Made by a program: the position numbers and the translations under genes. 64,000 nt of DNA from Bowdeniella nasicola (GTDB taxonomy: Bacteria; Actinomycetota; Actinomycetes; Actinomycetales; Actinomycetaceae), in contig NZ_FNQV01000001.1 of the NCBI RefSeq assembly GCF_900107735.1, positions 203,034 through 267,033 on the forward strand, read 5' to 3'. Below, one piece after another: positions 1 through 10,908 of this stretch (position 1 is the stretch's first letter; each line of letters begins with the position of its first letter). The notes beneath the pieces were generated by a model. That model made no database searches. It had not been told where the DNA came from and saw only the letters and a list, made by a program, of their open reading frames with translations.

Positions 1-493
<493 letters not shown>

Positions 494-494
<1 letters not shown>

Positions 495-790
495 TGGCCA
501 TGAAGGTCGAGATCGTCTCCACGCATGGTTTGCTGTTTAACGGCGAGGCGGACTCGGTGATCGTGCCGGCCGCCGACGGCGATCTGGGTATCCTGCCCGG
601 ACGCCAGCCGGTGCTTGCAAACCTGCGCGAAGGCAGCGTGCGGATCAAGACCGGTGGGCAGACCGAGTCCTTCGACGTCGTCGCGGGTTTCGTCTCCGTC
701 GATGACGATGTGGTGCAGGTCGTCGTTGACAACACGAAGCCAAGCAAGAATGAGCTGAAGAAGGCAACGGAGGCGGCGCAAGCCGACTAA
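494..790 (+). CDS. atpC: ATP synthase F1 subunit epsilon, short form
   Basis: Central-stalk epsilon subunit of ATP synthase. The 98 residues match the N-terminal beta-sandwich domain (VEIVSTHGLLFNGEAD, then the PAADGDLGILPGRQPVL segment). Little is left for the C-terminal two-helix domain: after about residue 82 there is only one short charged helix. Typical epsilon subunits are about 120-140 residues, so the regulatory C-terminal domain is reduced here. GTG at 494 overlaps the atpD stop; ATG at 500 is the alternative start. The gene ends the operon and is followed directly by a hairpin terminator. Confidence 0.93.
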
Positions 791-802
791 CCGTCCAGCA
801 CT

Positions 803-838
803 GAGCCCCGTTCCCCCTGGCTGGGAGCGGGGCTCTTT
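803..838 (+). terminator. Rho-independent terminator of the atp operon
   Basis: Perfect 8-bp stem GAGCCCCG (803-810) with CGGGGCTC (828-835), followed by TTT, 12 bases after the atpC stop. It ends the atp operon ahead of the nucS promoter. Confidence 0.85.
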
Positions 839-844
839 GCTGCC

Positions 845-850
845 TATACT
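845..850 (+). promoter_or_regulatory. -10 element of leaderless nucS
   Basis: TATACT, a near-perfect -10 hexamer, lies exactly 6 bases before the GTG start of nucS. No ribosome binding site fits between. This predicts transcription starting at, or within a base of, the start codon. Confidence 0.65.
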
Positions 851-856
851 GCTGGG

Positions 857-1552
857 GTGCGAATCCTCATTTGTGACTGCTCCGTTGACTATTCCGGCCG
901 CCTGACCGCGCACCTACCTATGGCGTCGCGGGTTGTGATGCTGAAGGCGGATGGCTCGGTGCTGGTGCACTCCGACGGGGGCTCGTATAAGCCGCTGAAT
1001 TGGATGACCTCGCCGTGCACAGTTGCGGCGCGCGAGGCCGATGAGGCCGAGAGGGAGGCGGGAATCGAGCAGGTGTGGACGGTCAAGAACACGAAGACCG
1101 CCGACCAGCTCGTTATCAAAATCGCCGACGTGTTTGACGATATCTCGCACGATCTGGGCGTGGATCCCGGGCTGACGAAAGACGGCGTGGAGGCCCACTT
1201 ACAGGAGCTCCTTGCGGCGCAAATCGAGCTGCTGGGCCCCGGCCACCGGCTCGTGCGGCGCGAATACCCGACGGCGATCGGGCCCGTCGATATTTTGGCG
1301 CGCACCCCCGAGGGCGCCGCAATTGCGATTGAGATTAAGCGGCGCGGGGAGATCGACGGGGTTGAGCAGCTCACGCGCTACCTTGAGCTGCTGAACCGGG
1401 ACCCACTGTTAGCGCCCGTCACCGGGATCTTCGCGGCGCAGGAGATCAAGCCGCAGGCGCGCACGCTGGCGCGCGATCGCGGTATCGAGTGCCTCACGCT
1501 CGATTATGATGCCATGCGGGGGATCGACGACGTCGACAATCGCCTGTTTTAA
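857..1552 (+). CDS. nucS: Mismatch-specific endonuclease NucS (EndoMS)
   Basis: Replication-linked mismatch endonuclease that takes the place of MutS/MutL in most actinobacteria. The N-terminal domain begins [20 protein letters not shown] and contains the family hallmark YKPLNWM (about residues 44-50). The C-terminal RecB-like nuclease domain shows GPVDILAR and [16 protein letters not shown], carrying the Asp, Glu and Lys expected of the active site. The protein ends in DNRLF, resembling the clamp-binding tails reported for actinobacterial NucS. At 231 residues it is full length. GTG 857 is chosen because the sequence TATACT ends 6 bases upstream and homologues begin here. It stands alone between the atp terminator and nagA. 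Confidence 0.95.
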   Translation: MRILICDCSVDYSGRLTAHLPMASRVVMLKADGSVLVHSDGGSYKPLNWMTSPCTVAAREADEAEREAGIEQVWTVKNTKTADQLVIKIADVFDDISHDLGVDPGLTKDGVEAHLQELLAAQIELLGPGHRLVRREYPTAIGPVDILARTPEGAAIAIEIKRRGEIDGVEQLTRYLELLNRDPLLAPVTGIFAAQEIKPQARTLARDRGIECLTLDYDAMRGIDDVDNRLF

Positions 1553-1593
1553 TTTTGGGACGTTCGGCGGAGGTCTGATGTCCGGTTGTGCGA

Positions 1594-1599
1594 CATACT
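1594..1599 (+). promoter_or_regulatory. -10 element of leaderless nagA
   Basis: CATACT lies 6 bases before ATG 1606, a spacing identical to that at nucS. No Shine-Dalgarno sequence precedes the ATG. This placement supports ATG 1606 over the upstream GTG 1588. Confidence 0.5.
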
Positions 1600-1605
1600 G
1601 GGGCC

Positions 1606-2805
1606 ATGGCTGCTTCCATCACGCTGCGCGGACGGGTTGTTGCTCCTGACGAAGTTATTGCTGACGGGATCGTTTCCGTTAGGGGCGATCGCCTCGAGTA
1701 TGCGGGCCCAGCGGAGGCGGCCCCCGAACAGCTGCGCGAGGGCGCGGAGCAGGTTTCGGGCTACATCATGCCGGGGCTCGTCGACATTCACTGCCACGGC
1801 GGCGGGGGCCAGTCCTTCCCCGATGCGTTGAACGCCGAGGACGCCAAGGTGGCGGTGCTCGCTCACCGGCGGGCGGGTACGACATCACTGGTGGCCTCCA
1901 CCGTGACGGCCGCGCCGCAGACGCTGCGCGAGCGCACCGCCACGTTGCGGGAGCTATGCGAGGCGGGGGACCTGGTCGGCATCCACTGGGAGGGGCCCTT
2001 CATCTCCTGTGAGCGCTGCGGTGCGCAGGACCCGGCGCTCATCATCCCGCCCGATCCCGAGCTCACTCGGGAGCTGTGCGAGATCGCCGGCCCGTACGCA
2101 TTCACGATGACGATCGCGCCGGAAAAGGCGCTCGTGGTGGGTGACGGTGGCGTCGCCGATGTGCTGATCAACGCCGGGGCGCTGCCGAGTTTCGGGCATA
2201 CCGATGCCGGGCCCGTCGAGACTGAACAAGCCCTGCGCGATGCGGCGGCACGGCTCAAGAATTCCCCTGCGGCGCGCTCGGCGCGGGCCACCGCGACGCA
2301 CCTGTTTAACGGCATGCGTCCGATCCACCACCGTGACCCGGGGCCGATCACCGCGATGCTCTCGGCCGCGGAGCGTGGGGAGCTCGTCGTCGAACTCATC
2401 GCCGATGGCGCACACCTGAGCCCGGAGCTCGTGCGGCACGTTTACGAGCTGCTGGGGCGCGAGGCATGTGTTTTCGTCACGGACGCAATGGCGGCCGCGG
2501 GCATGCCCGATGGGCAGTATCGCCTGGGTTCGCAGGACGTCACCGTCGCGGACGGGGTCGCGCGCCTGACCGGCGGCAACTCCATTGCTGGCGGTACCTC
2601 GCGCCTCATCGAGCAGGTGCGGCTCATGGCCGGCGCCGGCATCCCCCTGGTGGACTGCGTGTACATGGCCGCGACGGGCCCCGCAGTGGTGCTCGGGCGC
2701 GATGACATTGGCGAGCTGGCGGCCGGGGCTCGAGCTGATCTCCTTATTGTGGACGACGAGCTAGCGCCGGTGCGCGTCTACCACGGCGGCGAGCTCGTTT
2801 CCTAG
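1606..2805 (+). CDS. nagA: N-acetylglucosamine-6-phosphate deacetylase
   Basis: Cytosolic amidohydrolase that removes acetate from GlcNAc-6-phosphate, feeding cell-wall amino-sugar recycling and chitin-type sugars into glycolysis. Metal-binding HCHGGGG follows the LVD segment; IHWEGPF supplies the catalytic-site Glu, SFGHTDAG and ATHLFNGMRP the substrate-site histidines, and VTDAMAAAG the catalytic Asp. The 399 residues match the family length. ATG 1606 is preferred to GTG 1588 because a -10-like CATACT sits 6 bases upstream and homologues start MAAS-like. No nagB is adjacent; a GH1 glucosidase follows from its own promoter. Confidence 0.94.
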   Translation: MAASITLRGRVVAPDEVIADGIVSVRGDRLEYAGPAEAAPEQLREGAEQVSGYIMPGLVDIHCHGGGGQSFPDALNAEDAKVAVLAHRRAGTTSLVASTVTAAPQTLRERTATLRELCEAGDLVGIHWEGPFISCERCGAQDPALIIPPDPELTRELCEIAGPYAFTMTIAPEKALVVGDGGVADVLINAGALPSFGHTDAGPVETEQALRDAAARLKNSPAARSARATATHLFNGMRPIHHRDPGPITAMLSAAERGELVVELIADGAHLSPELVRHVYELLGREACVFVTDAMAAAGMPDGQYRLGSQDVTVADGVARLTGGNSIAGGTSRLIEQVRLMAGAGIPLVDCVYMAATGPAVVLGRDDIGELAAGARADLLIVDDELAPVRVYHGGELVS

Positions 2806-2810
2806 CGGGC

Positions 2811-2816
2811 TATCCT
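2811..2816 (+). promoter_or_regulatory. -10 element of the beta-glucosidase gene
   Basis: TATCCT just after the nagA stop. About 30 bases separate it from ATG 2848, enough for a short leader holding the GAAAGGA ribosome binding site (about 2829-2835). Confidence 0.4.
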
Positions 2817-2847
2817 GGAGCCGAGAGGCGAAAGGACATCACCCGCT

Positions 2848-4368
2848 ATGACTTCCATCGAACTTCCCCACTCCTTTGTCTGGGGTGCGGCAACCGCCGC
2901 CTACCAAATTGAGGGGGGTGCGGCCGAAGGTGGGCGCACGCCGAGTATCTGGGATACGTTCAGCCACACCCCGGGCAACGTCGCCAATGGCGACACGGGC
3001 GACGTCGCCGCCGATCATTACCACCGCTGGGAACACGATCTTGATCTGGCCGCCGAGCTCAAACTGGATGCCTATCGGTTCTCGATTTCTTGGTCGCGCG
3101 TCATGCCCGGCGGGCGCGGCGAGCTGAACCCGGAGGGCGTGGCGTTCTATCGTGCGCTGCTGCAGGGGATCCGCTCGCGCGGGATGCTCCCGGTCGTCAC
3201 GCTCTACCACTGGGACCTGCCGCAGGAATTGCAGGATGCCGGTGGTTGGCCCGAGCGTGAGACGGCCTATGCATTTGCGGACTATGCGCGGGCGATGGCG
3301 CGCGAGTTCGGCGATCTGGTCCACACCTGGACGACGCTGAACGAGCCGTGGTGCACTGCCTTCTTGGGGTACGGTTCGGGCGTTCATGCGCCCGGAATCA
3401 CCGATCCGGCCGCGGCGCTTGCTACCGCTCACCACCTCAACGTGGCGCACGGGTTGGCGGCGCGCGCGATTCGCGAGGAGCTGGGCGATGATGCCCGGGT
3501 CTCCATTACCTTAAACATCCACGTCGTCGATCCGGCCGATGAGGAGCGGGCGGCCGATCACGAGGCGGCAGAGAAGGTAGCGCTCGTCGGCAACAAGATC
3601 TTTTTGGGGCCACTGTTAGACGGCACGTACCCGCCGGCGCTGCTCAGCCAGACGCGCCACCTTACTGATTGGTCCTTCATCCAACCGGGCGACGTCTCGA
3701 TCGCGCGGGTGCGGCTGGACGTTCTTGGAGTGAATTACTATTCGACGTCGCGGGTGCGCAAGGGCGATGGCGGAGGGCACGGCGTCGGGCACGGGGGTGG
3801 GGTGGGCAGCCCGTGGCCGGGCTGCGAGGACGTCGAGTTCCTTGAACCCGAAGGTGAGCTCACCGCGATGGGGTGGAACATTGAGCCGCGCGGACTCTAC
3901 GACCTGCTCGTCGCTCTCGATACGGCCTATGAGGGACTGCCGCTTGCGGTGACGGAAAACGGCGCGGCCTTTGACGACGTCGTGGGCGAGGATGGCCGGA
4001 TCCACGACGAGCGGCGCGTTGCTTACCTGCAGGCGCACCTTGCGGAAGTCTCGGCGGCCGTCGCAGACGGTGCGGATGTGCGCGGTTATTTTGTGTGGTC
4101 GCTGCTCGATAATTTTGAATGGGCCTACGGGTATGACAAGCGCTTTGGCATCATCCACGTCGACTATGAGACCCAGCAGCGGCGCCTGAAGGACTCGGCA
4201 CGGTTCTATGGGGATCTCGTAGCCTCGCATCGCGAAAGCAGCGGGCCCGTCCAGCTCGAGGACGCATGGGTGCAGCGCGGCTGGGCGCGCCCGGCAGCAT
4301 CCGATAGTGAGACGAAGGATGCGCGGCGGCGCCGGCGGCGGCTGCGCGAGCTGTTCGGACGCCGATAA
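2848..4368 (+). CDS. Family 1 beta-glucosidase
   Basis: Retaining GH1 glycosidase hydrolysing beta-glucosides, probably cytosolic because no signal peptide is present. It starts with the family sequence FVWGAATAAYQIEG. The acid/base Glu is in TLNEPW (E166) and the nucleophile in VTENGAA (E370); YHWDLPQ and YFVWSLLDNFEW are further GH1 signatures. A Gly/His-rich insert (KGDGGGHGVGHGGGVGS, about residues 306-323) sits in a surface loop, and a basic tail ends the protein. It is 506 residues, slightly long for GH1 because of these additions. The stop overlaps the start of the next gene by one base. Confidence 0.93.
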   Translation: MTSIELPHSFVWGAATAAYQIEGGAAEGGRTPSIWDTFSHTPGNVANGDTGDVAADHYHRWEHDLDLAAELKLDAYRFSISWSRVMPGGRGELNPEGVAFYRALLQGIRSRGMLPVVTLYHWDLPQELQDAGGWPERETAYAFADYARAMAREFGDLVHTWTTLNEPWCTAFLGYGSGVHAPGITDPAAALATAHHLNVAHGLAARAIREELGDDARVSITLNIHVVDPADEERAADHEAAEKVALVGNKIFLGPLLDGTYPPALLSQTRHLTDWSFIQPGDVSIARVRLDVLGVNYYSTSRVRKGDGGGHGVGHGGGVGSPWPGCEDVEFLEPEGELTAMGWNIEPRGLYDLLVALDTAYEGLPLAVTENGAAFDDVVGEDGRIHDERRVAYLQAHLAEVSAAVADGADVRGYFVWSLLDNFEWAYGYDKRFGIIHVDYETQQRRLKDSARFYGDLVASHRESSGPVQLEDAWVQRGWARPAASDSETKDARRRRRRLRELFGRR

Positions 4369-4664
4369 TGGCTCGACGCTCAAGCAAGCGGAACTATCGC
4401 GCCGCGCACGTTCCGCTCAATATGGATCGGCTACGTTCGGTGGCGCGGGAAGAGGCCGGACCCGGCGGACGCTACCAGGTCCAGGAGACCAAAGCCGGCG
4501 AGAATTCCTACGTCTGCCCGGGCTGCGGGGGCTCGATTGCCGTCGGTACCTGGCACGTCGTCGCCTGGCCCATCGACTCCCTGCTCGATGGAGGGGTGCG
4601 TGCTCGCAGGCACTGGCATAGTGGATGTTGGAAAGCCCGTTTTGGGCGCTCACGCACCTTCTAG
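4368..4664 (+). CDS. Small Cys/His-rich conserved protein
   Basis: A 98-residue basic protein. The N-terminus is Arg/Lys rich (MARRSSKRNYR). The central YVCPGCGGSI and distal RRHWHSGCW give a CxxC plus HWHxxC pattern that looks like one zinc site. Similar small proteins are common in actinobacteria, often annotated only as ATP/GTP-binding or hypothetical; no nucleotide-binding motif is visible here. ATG overlaps the TAA of the glucosidase (TAATG), implying coupled translation. Zinc binding is inferred from the motif alone and the function is unknown. Confidence 0.75.
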   Translation: MARRSSKRNYRAAHVPLNMDRLRSVAREEAGPGGRYQVQETKAGENSYVCPGCGGSIAVGTWHVVAWPIDSLLDGGVRARRHWHSGCWKARFGRSRTF

Positions 4665-4679
4665 GGGAGAGAAATCTGC

Positions 4680-5474
4680 ATGAATGGCCTCGGAGTTCAG
4701 GAGCAGGGACCACGGCGGGGCGTACCGCTTGTCCTGCTGCACGCTTTCCCGTTCGATCACCGGATGTGGAATGACGTCATTGATGAGCTGTCCGATGTGT
4801 GGACGATCGCGATCGATGCGCCCGGTTTCGCCGATTCGGCGTCCCCGCGCATCCTGATGGAACGCGTGGAGCCGGGAGTTTATGGGCTGGAGATGTTCGC
4901 GGACTCCGTCGCGACCCTGCTGGCGAAAAGCGGCATCGACAAGGCTGTGATTGCGGGCGTTTCGATGGGCGGGTACACGGCGCTTGCGATAGCGGAGCGG
5001 CACCCGGACCTCGTGGCCGGCCTCGCGTTGATTGATACGAAGGCGAGCCCGGATGACCATGTTGCAGCCGAGAACCGCCGCACGATGGCGGATGAAGCGT
5101 CACGAGGGATCTCCACGGGCCTTCGCCACATGGCCGGCAAGGTGCTGTCCGATGAAACGGGAGACGAACGACCCGCAATGTACACACAGGTCGTCAAATG
5201 GATCGGGCAGGCGCCCTTTGCAGGAATCGCGTGGGCACAGAAATCAATGGCCGACCGCCCTGGCCGACTGCATGTGCTCGAAGGACTTGATGTGCCCGCC
5301 GTCGTTATTCGTGGCGAACACGATGATTTGTCTACGCAGTCTGACCACCAGGAAATGGCGGATGCGCTCGGGTGCGAGCTCGTGACGATTGAGCACGCTG
5401 GGCACCTCTCACCATTCGAGCAGCCGCAAGAGGTAGCCGGCGCGCTACGGGAGTTGATGGCGCGCGTGAACTAG
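4680..5474 (+). CDS. Alpha/beta-fold hydrolase
   Basis: Soluble esterase- or peptidase-like hydrolase of 264 residues. It shows the oxyanion-hole strand LLHAFPFDHRMW, the nucleophile elbow GVSMGG (Ser95), the acid segment VIRGEHDDLS and the catalytic His in EHAGHLSPFEQP, so the Ser-Asp-His triad is complete. Substrate cannot be told from sequence; the LLHAFPFDHRMW type is shared with haloperoxidase-like and carboxylesterase-like enzymes. An AGGGGAGAG ribosome binding site precedes ATG 4680, 15 bases after the previous gene. It converges on the HNH gene, sharing CTAG at 5471-5474. Confidence 0.88.
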   Translation: MNGLGVQEQGPRRGVPLVLLHAFPFDHRMWNDVIDELSDVWTIAIDAPGFADSASPRILMERVEPGVYGLEMFADSVATLLAKSGIDKAVIAGVSMGGYTALAIAERHPDLVAGLALIDTKASPDDHVAAENRRTMADEASRGISTGLRHMAGKVLSDETGDERPAMYTQVVKWIGQAPFAGIAWAQKSMADRPGRLHVLEGLDVPAVVIRGEHDDLSTQSDHQEMADALGCELVTIEHAGHLSPFEQPQEVAGALRELMARVN

Positions 5475-6839
5475 CGCCGTAACCGGGGATGCCGGATAGG
5501 GCGCTGGGCAGCGTCAATCGTGACTGGAGGGATGGCTTCGGGCACGCCGTCGTCGGCCATTCGTATCGTCCAGTGGTGGGGATCGCCAGGTGGATGTTGG
5601 CACAGGGCGTGGTGCAAGACGCACAGGGCAGCGAGGTTGTGCGCGGAGGTAGGGCCGCCGTCTTTGAAGGCCCGGATGTGGTGGAGCTCGCAGCGTGCGG
5701 GTGGGATATCGCAGTAGGGAAAGACGCAGCCGCCATCGCGGGCTAGGAGGAATGCGCGTAGGGCGCCCTTCGCGAGGCGGCTGGTGCGCCCCTGGTCGTG
5801 AGGATTGGTTTGCGGGCCTCGGCTCCGGCTGGCGGGCGTGGCTCCGAGGAGCGTGGCCCATCCGGCTAGGCGGTCGCTGGTAGGGGACATGGGAGTCTCC
5901 TAGGGCAATATCGAAAAGCGGCTCGCGGCCGCCACCGTCGCTTGGAGGGTGCGAGGGGCCGCCACCGTGAGGAGGCTGTGAGGGGCCGCCGTGATTTGGG
6001 GGCTGTGGTGGTCCGCCGTGGGAGGGCCCGCCGGTGTTGAACGCGCGGTGGAGAGCATCGACGAGTCGGACCCGCAAGGGGCGTGGCTGGGCGCCCGCAG
6101 CTTGGAGCGCGCGCCGGATCTTCTCGGCCTCCTTCAGCCATGCGGGCCCGATGGCCTGCCAGTCGGCTTCGTCGAAATGGGCGGCGAGGTCGGTGCCCCA
6201 TTCGACGCGACCCTGGCGGTGACGGAAATTGATGCCGCGGGCTGCTTTGGACTTACGGCGCTGGATCTGGTCATAGCGCTGAGCCTGCTGTTTCGCCGTC
6301 TCGTCGAGGTCATTGATGAGTTCTTGGCAGCGGCGCGAATAGTCATCGGGCTGCGGGTTGGTGGCGGTCTCGATGAGGAGGGATGTGAGGCCCGTGAGCT
6401 CAGAATCGGTGACAAAGTAGCGGGCTTTGCGCAGTGTTGCGAGCGCCGTTCGCGCATTGTCGAAGGAGATTTCCTGCTTGCCGGCGGCCGTGAAAACCTC
6501 GGGGTACTGGGCGATGTCTCGGGCGCCGAGCACGATATTTTGGGCTTTCTTGGATGGGATGCGGTGCTGTTCGCACACGGCGTCTTGCATCGTCTTGCCC
6601 TCGGGACGGGCGGCCTTTTTCTCGTCTGCGGCGGCAATTGCTAGCGGCAGCGCAGCCTCATTGGTGGCACGGATCTTCTCGTGCGCATAGAAGGCGCGCA
6701 TGTGCTCGGCCTTGGTTTTGACTTTCCAGCCGTCGCGCAAACCTGCAGCATACAGCTGCGAGATTGCTTCCAACGCGTCAATGGGCAGCGGCTCGCCCGG
6801 CTTGATGCCGAGCCGACTAAGGAGCGTGGTGCTGTCCAT
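5471..6839 (-). pseudogene. DUF222-HNH endonuclease gene, frame-disrupted
   Basis: Member of the abundant actinobacterial DUF222/HNH family. The N-terminal helical DUF222 part starts MDSTTLLSRLGIKPGEPL and is intact to about codon 310. The same frame then becomes Arg/Pro-rich nonsense ending at 5514, while the real C-terminus (RLAKGALRAF, GGCVFPYCDIPPARCELHH, the HNH module) lies in another frame at 5471-5890. The switch falls just after a low-complexity GGPSHGGPP region. The downstream frame has its own GGAG and ATG (5890), so the HNH domain could be made as a separate protein. It may be a true frameshift, a split gene or a sequencing slip. A paralogue starts at 63606. Confidence 0.75.
5925..6037 (-). 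repeat. Imperfect GGPSHGGPP-coding tandem repeat
   Basis: Degenerate short repeats encoding Gly/Pro/His/Ser blocks (GGPSHGGPPQPP, NHGGPSQPP, HGGGPSHPP) between the DUF222 and HNH parts. Such slippage-prone sequence lies directly next to the frame break. Confidence 0.6.
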
Positions 6840-6866
6840 AACGGCAGTAGACCACGCTTGGGCAGG

Positions 6867-8249
6867 CTACGGCAGGGGGTGTGGATAACTGAGTGCCTCG
6901 CGGATGGCTGGGATGCGTTCGCAGTAGGCGGTAAGAAGTGCGTCGGCGGCGTCCACCGAGTCGACGAGGGGGTGGGTGCCAAATGCTCGGGCGGCGAGCT
7001 CATAGTCGCCGTGTTTCGTCGCGGAAAGCAGCAGGGCGTCGCATTCCTTAATGGCGAGCATCAGCGCGAGCATGTCGCCGCGGGCGGGTGCGATGGGCCA
7101 GGGGTGGGCGCCGCCTGTATCGACGTGGCAGCCGACTTCGATTACGGCGTCGTTGGGGAGGCCCGGGATGACCGGGGCGCCGTCGGGGGTGTCCGTGTTA
7201 CCGACGTTCAGGATCATCGTGGCGGGTTCGTCGTGAAGGAAGGCGGTCATTGCGTCAAGGGCTACTTCCTGGTAGCCGCCCTGCTCGATTTCGGCGGTTT
7301 CGCGCGCGTACCGATCTTCGGGTGCGCGGCCCTCGGCCATGTAGGAGGCATCGCGGGCGGCGCGGGTGCGGTTCCACAGCTCGTACGGGTGCTCCTCGTG
7401 GGTGCACAGCTCGTAGAAGTGGTGTTGCTGGGCGGCCAGGAATTGACCCCGGGTTTCGCTGGCGCTGATGGCGGCAAGCGCTTCGCGGTGGCGGTAGTAG
7501 TAAAAGAGGTACTCGTTGGGTAGGGCGCCGACGCGCGAGATCCACTGCGTCCCCATGAGCTGAGCTTCTTCGAGCGTGCCGAGTCTGGCCTCATCGCTAA
7601 GGAGTTCGGGCAGGCGGTCCGTGCCGTCGACGACGAGGGAGCGCAGCCAGCCGAGATGGTTCAACCCGAGGTAGTCGAAACTGCCCGATGTCGCTGGCGC
7701 TAAATCGAGGGCGGCGCGGGCGCGGCGCAGCAGCGCAATCGGGGTGTCGCAGATGCCGACAACTCGAGGGCCGAGGTGCTCGCGCATGGCCTGGGTGATG
7801 ACGCCGGCGGGGTTGGTGAAGTTGATCGTCCAGGCGTCGGGCGCGACGTCGGCGATGGTGGCGGCGAATTTGCGCGCGACGGGGATGGTCCGCAGCGCGT
7901 AGGCCATGCCCGCGACGCCGACCGTTTCCTGGCCGAGGAAGTCGTGCTCAAGGGCGGTCAGTTCGTCGATGACGCGGCCCTCGACGCCGCCGGGACGCAC
8001 CGCTACAAAAATGACGTCGGCTCCGATGAGCCCCGCGGCGAGGTCATTCGTCGTCGTGAGCTCGAGATCGAGGTGGGGACTGGAGCGCAATTGATCGGTG
8101 ACGATGGCCCGCATGGCGGCAAGGCGATCGTCGTCGACATCGATCAACGTCAGCCGCGAGAGGCGAAGGGTGCGGTGGGAGGTGGTGAGCGCGTGGACGA
8201 TGAGGGGGATGCGAAAGCCCCCGCCGCCGATGATGGCTAGGTGCGTCAT
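6867..8249 (-). CDS. Family 4 glycosidase, probable 6-phospho-beta-glucosidase
   Basis: NAD- and metal-dependent GH4 enzyme of 460 residues, acting on phosphorylated beta-glucosides in the cytosol. The N-terminal Rossmann fold begins with LAIIGGGGFRIPL. Metal-site Cys is in GICDTPIAL and metal-site His in GLNHLGWL; the FTNPAGV segment is also typical. Assignment to phospho-beta- rather than alpha-glucosides rests on overall resemblance. ATG 8249 has no Shine-Dalgarno sequence, but TAGCCT ends 6 bases upstream on this strand. It is transcribed divergently from a PfkB kinase across a 28-base palindromic gap, so the two are likely regulated together. Confidence 0.88.
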   Translation of the reverse strand: MTHLAIIGGGGFRIPLIVHALTTSHRTLRLSRLTLIDVDDDRLAAMRAIVTDQLRSSPHLDLELTTTNDLAAGLIGADVIFVAVRPGGVEGRVIDELTALEHDFLGQETVGVAGMAYALRTIPVARKFAATIADVAPDAWTINFTNPAGVITQAMREHLGPRVVGICDTPIALLRRARAALDLAPATSGSFDYLGLNHLGWLRSLVVDGTDRLPELLSDEARLGTLEEAQLMGTQWISRVGALPNEYLFYYYRHREALAAISASETRGQFLAAQQHHFYELCTHEEHPYELWNRTRAARDASYMAEGRAPEDRYARETAEIEQGGYQEVALDAMTAFLHDEPATMILNVGNTDTPDGAPVIPGLPNDAVIEVGCHVDTGGAHPWPIAPARGDMLALMLAIKECDALLLSATKHGDYELAARAFGTHPLVDSVDAADALLTAYCERIPAIREALSYPHPLP

Positions 8250-8253
8250 GCTT

Positions 8254-8273
8254 CCAGGCTAACGGTAGCCTGG
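8254..8273. promoter_or_regulatory. Palindromic divergent leaderless promoter
   Basis: CCAGGCTA (8254-8261), ACGG, TAGCCTGG (8266-8273): an 8-bp perfect inverted repeat. Each arm carries a TAGCCT -10 element on its own strand, each ending exactly 6 bases before a start codon (ATG 8249 on minus, GTG 8278 on plus). The palindrome could also bind a dimeric repressor. Confidence 0.6.
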
Positions 8274-9349
8274 TCGGGTGAAGGCTTCGCCGCACTTTGA
8301 CGTGCTCCTGACGGGTCCGCTGTTCCTCGACATCGTGTTCACCGGGCTGCCGCATCCGCCGCGCGTGGGCACGGAGGTGTGGGCCGAGGGGATGGGTACG
8401 CTGCCGGGCGGGATTGCGAACCTCGCCGTCGCCTGTGCGCGGCTGGGGCTCACCTCGGCGCTCGCGACGAGTTTTGGCGATGATGCGTACGGCCAGTGGT
8501 GCGCGAAGATTCTGACCGAGGAACGCATCGACCTGTCGCGCTCGCGGATCACGCCCGGTCTGCACACCAACGTCACCGTCAGTTACGCCTGCGCCGGCGA
8601 TCGCACGATGATCACGCACGGGCATCCGCTCGGTGTCACGACCGACGAGCTGATTGGTCCGGTGCCGCACACCGCCGCCGTCGCGATGGATCTCACGCCC
8701 GAGCGGGCGGGGGAGCTGTGGTGGCGGGTGGCGGCTAATCGCGGGGCGAAGATTTTTGCCGACGTTGGTTGGGACCCGGAGGAGGAGTGGGACCCGGGGC
8801 TGCTCGCGCCGCTGTCCTCCTGCTATGCGTTCACGCCCAACGAGGTTGAGGCGATGGCCTATACCGGCACGAGCGAGCCGCTGCTGGCGGCGCGGGCGCT
8901 GGCCGAGCGGGTCCCGCTCGCCGTCGTCACGTGTGGTTCCAAGGGGGCGATCGCGGTCGATTCCTCGACGGGCGAGGAGGCGAGTGCGCCGGCGCTCGCG
9001 GTGGATGCGATTGACCCGACGGGTGCGGGCGACGTTTTTATCTCGGGGTTGATGGCGGCAAACCTCGCGGGCAGGCCGCTTGGGGAACAGCTCGCCTTTG
9101 CGACCTTGGTTTCTTCGCTCGCGGTCCAACAGTTCGGCGGCTCCCTTGCCGCGCCGGGCTGGGGCGACCTCGTGGATTGGAATGCCTGCCGCGAGCGTGG
9201 GCAGTTCGGCTCCGAGGTCGCCGAGCGTTACGCTTTCTTGCCCGAACTGTTGCCGAAAACTCAGTGCGCACAGGTCCGCCGGGCCGATGCCACGATTGCG
9301 CGGCTGTCCGATGTCGGATCGAACTCGGCCCGGCGGTCCGGGATGCGGT

Positions 9350-10870
<1,521 letters not shown>

Positions 10871-10908
10871 CGGTTTTCCTTTCACGTCGTTGTGGCGTGG
10901 ATTCTAGG

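Noticed and set aside
5514..5890. Arg/Pro-rich continuation of the DUF222 frame as a real C-terminus
   Set aside because: The HNH motif lies in the other frame, so this segment is out-of-frame reading.
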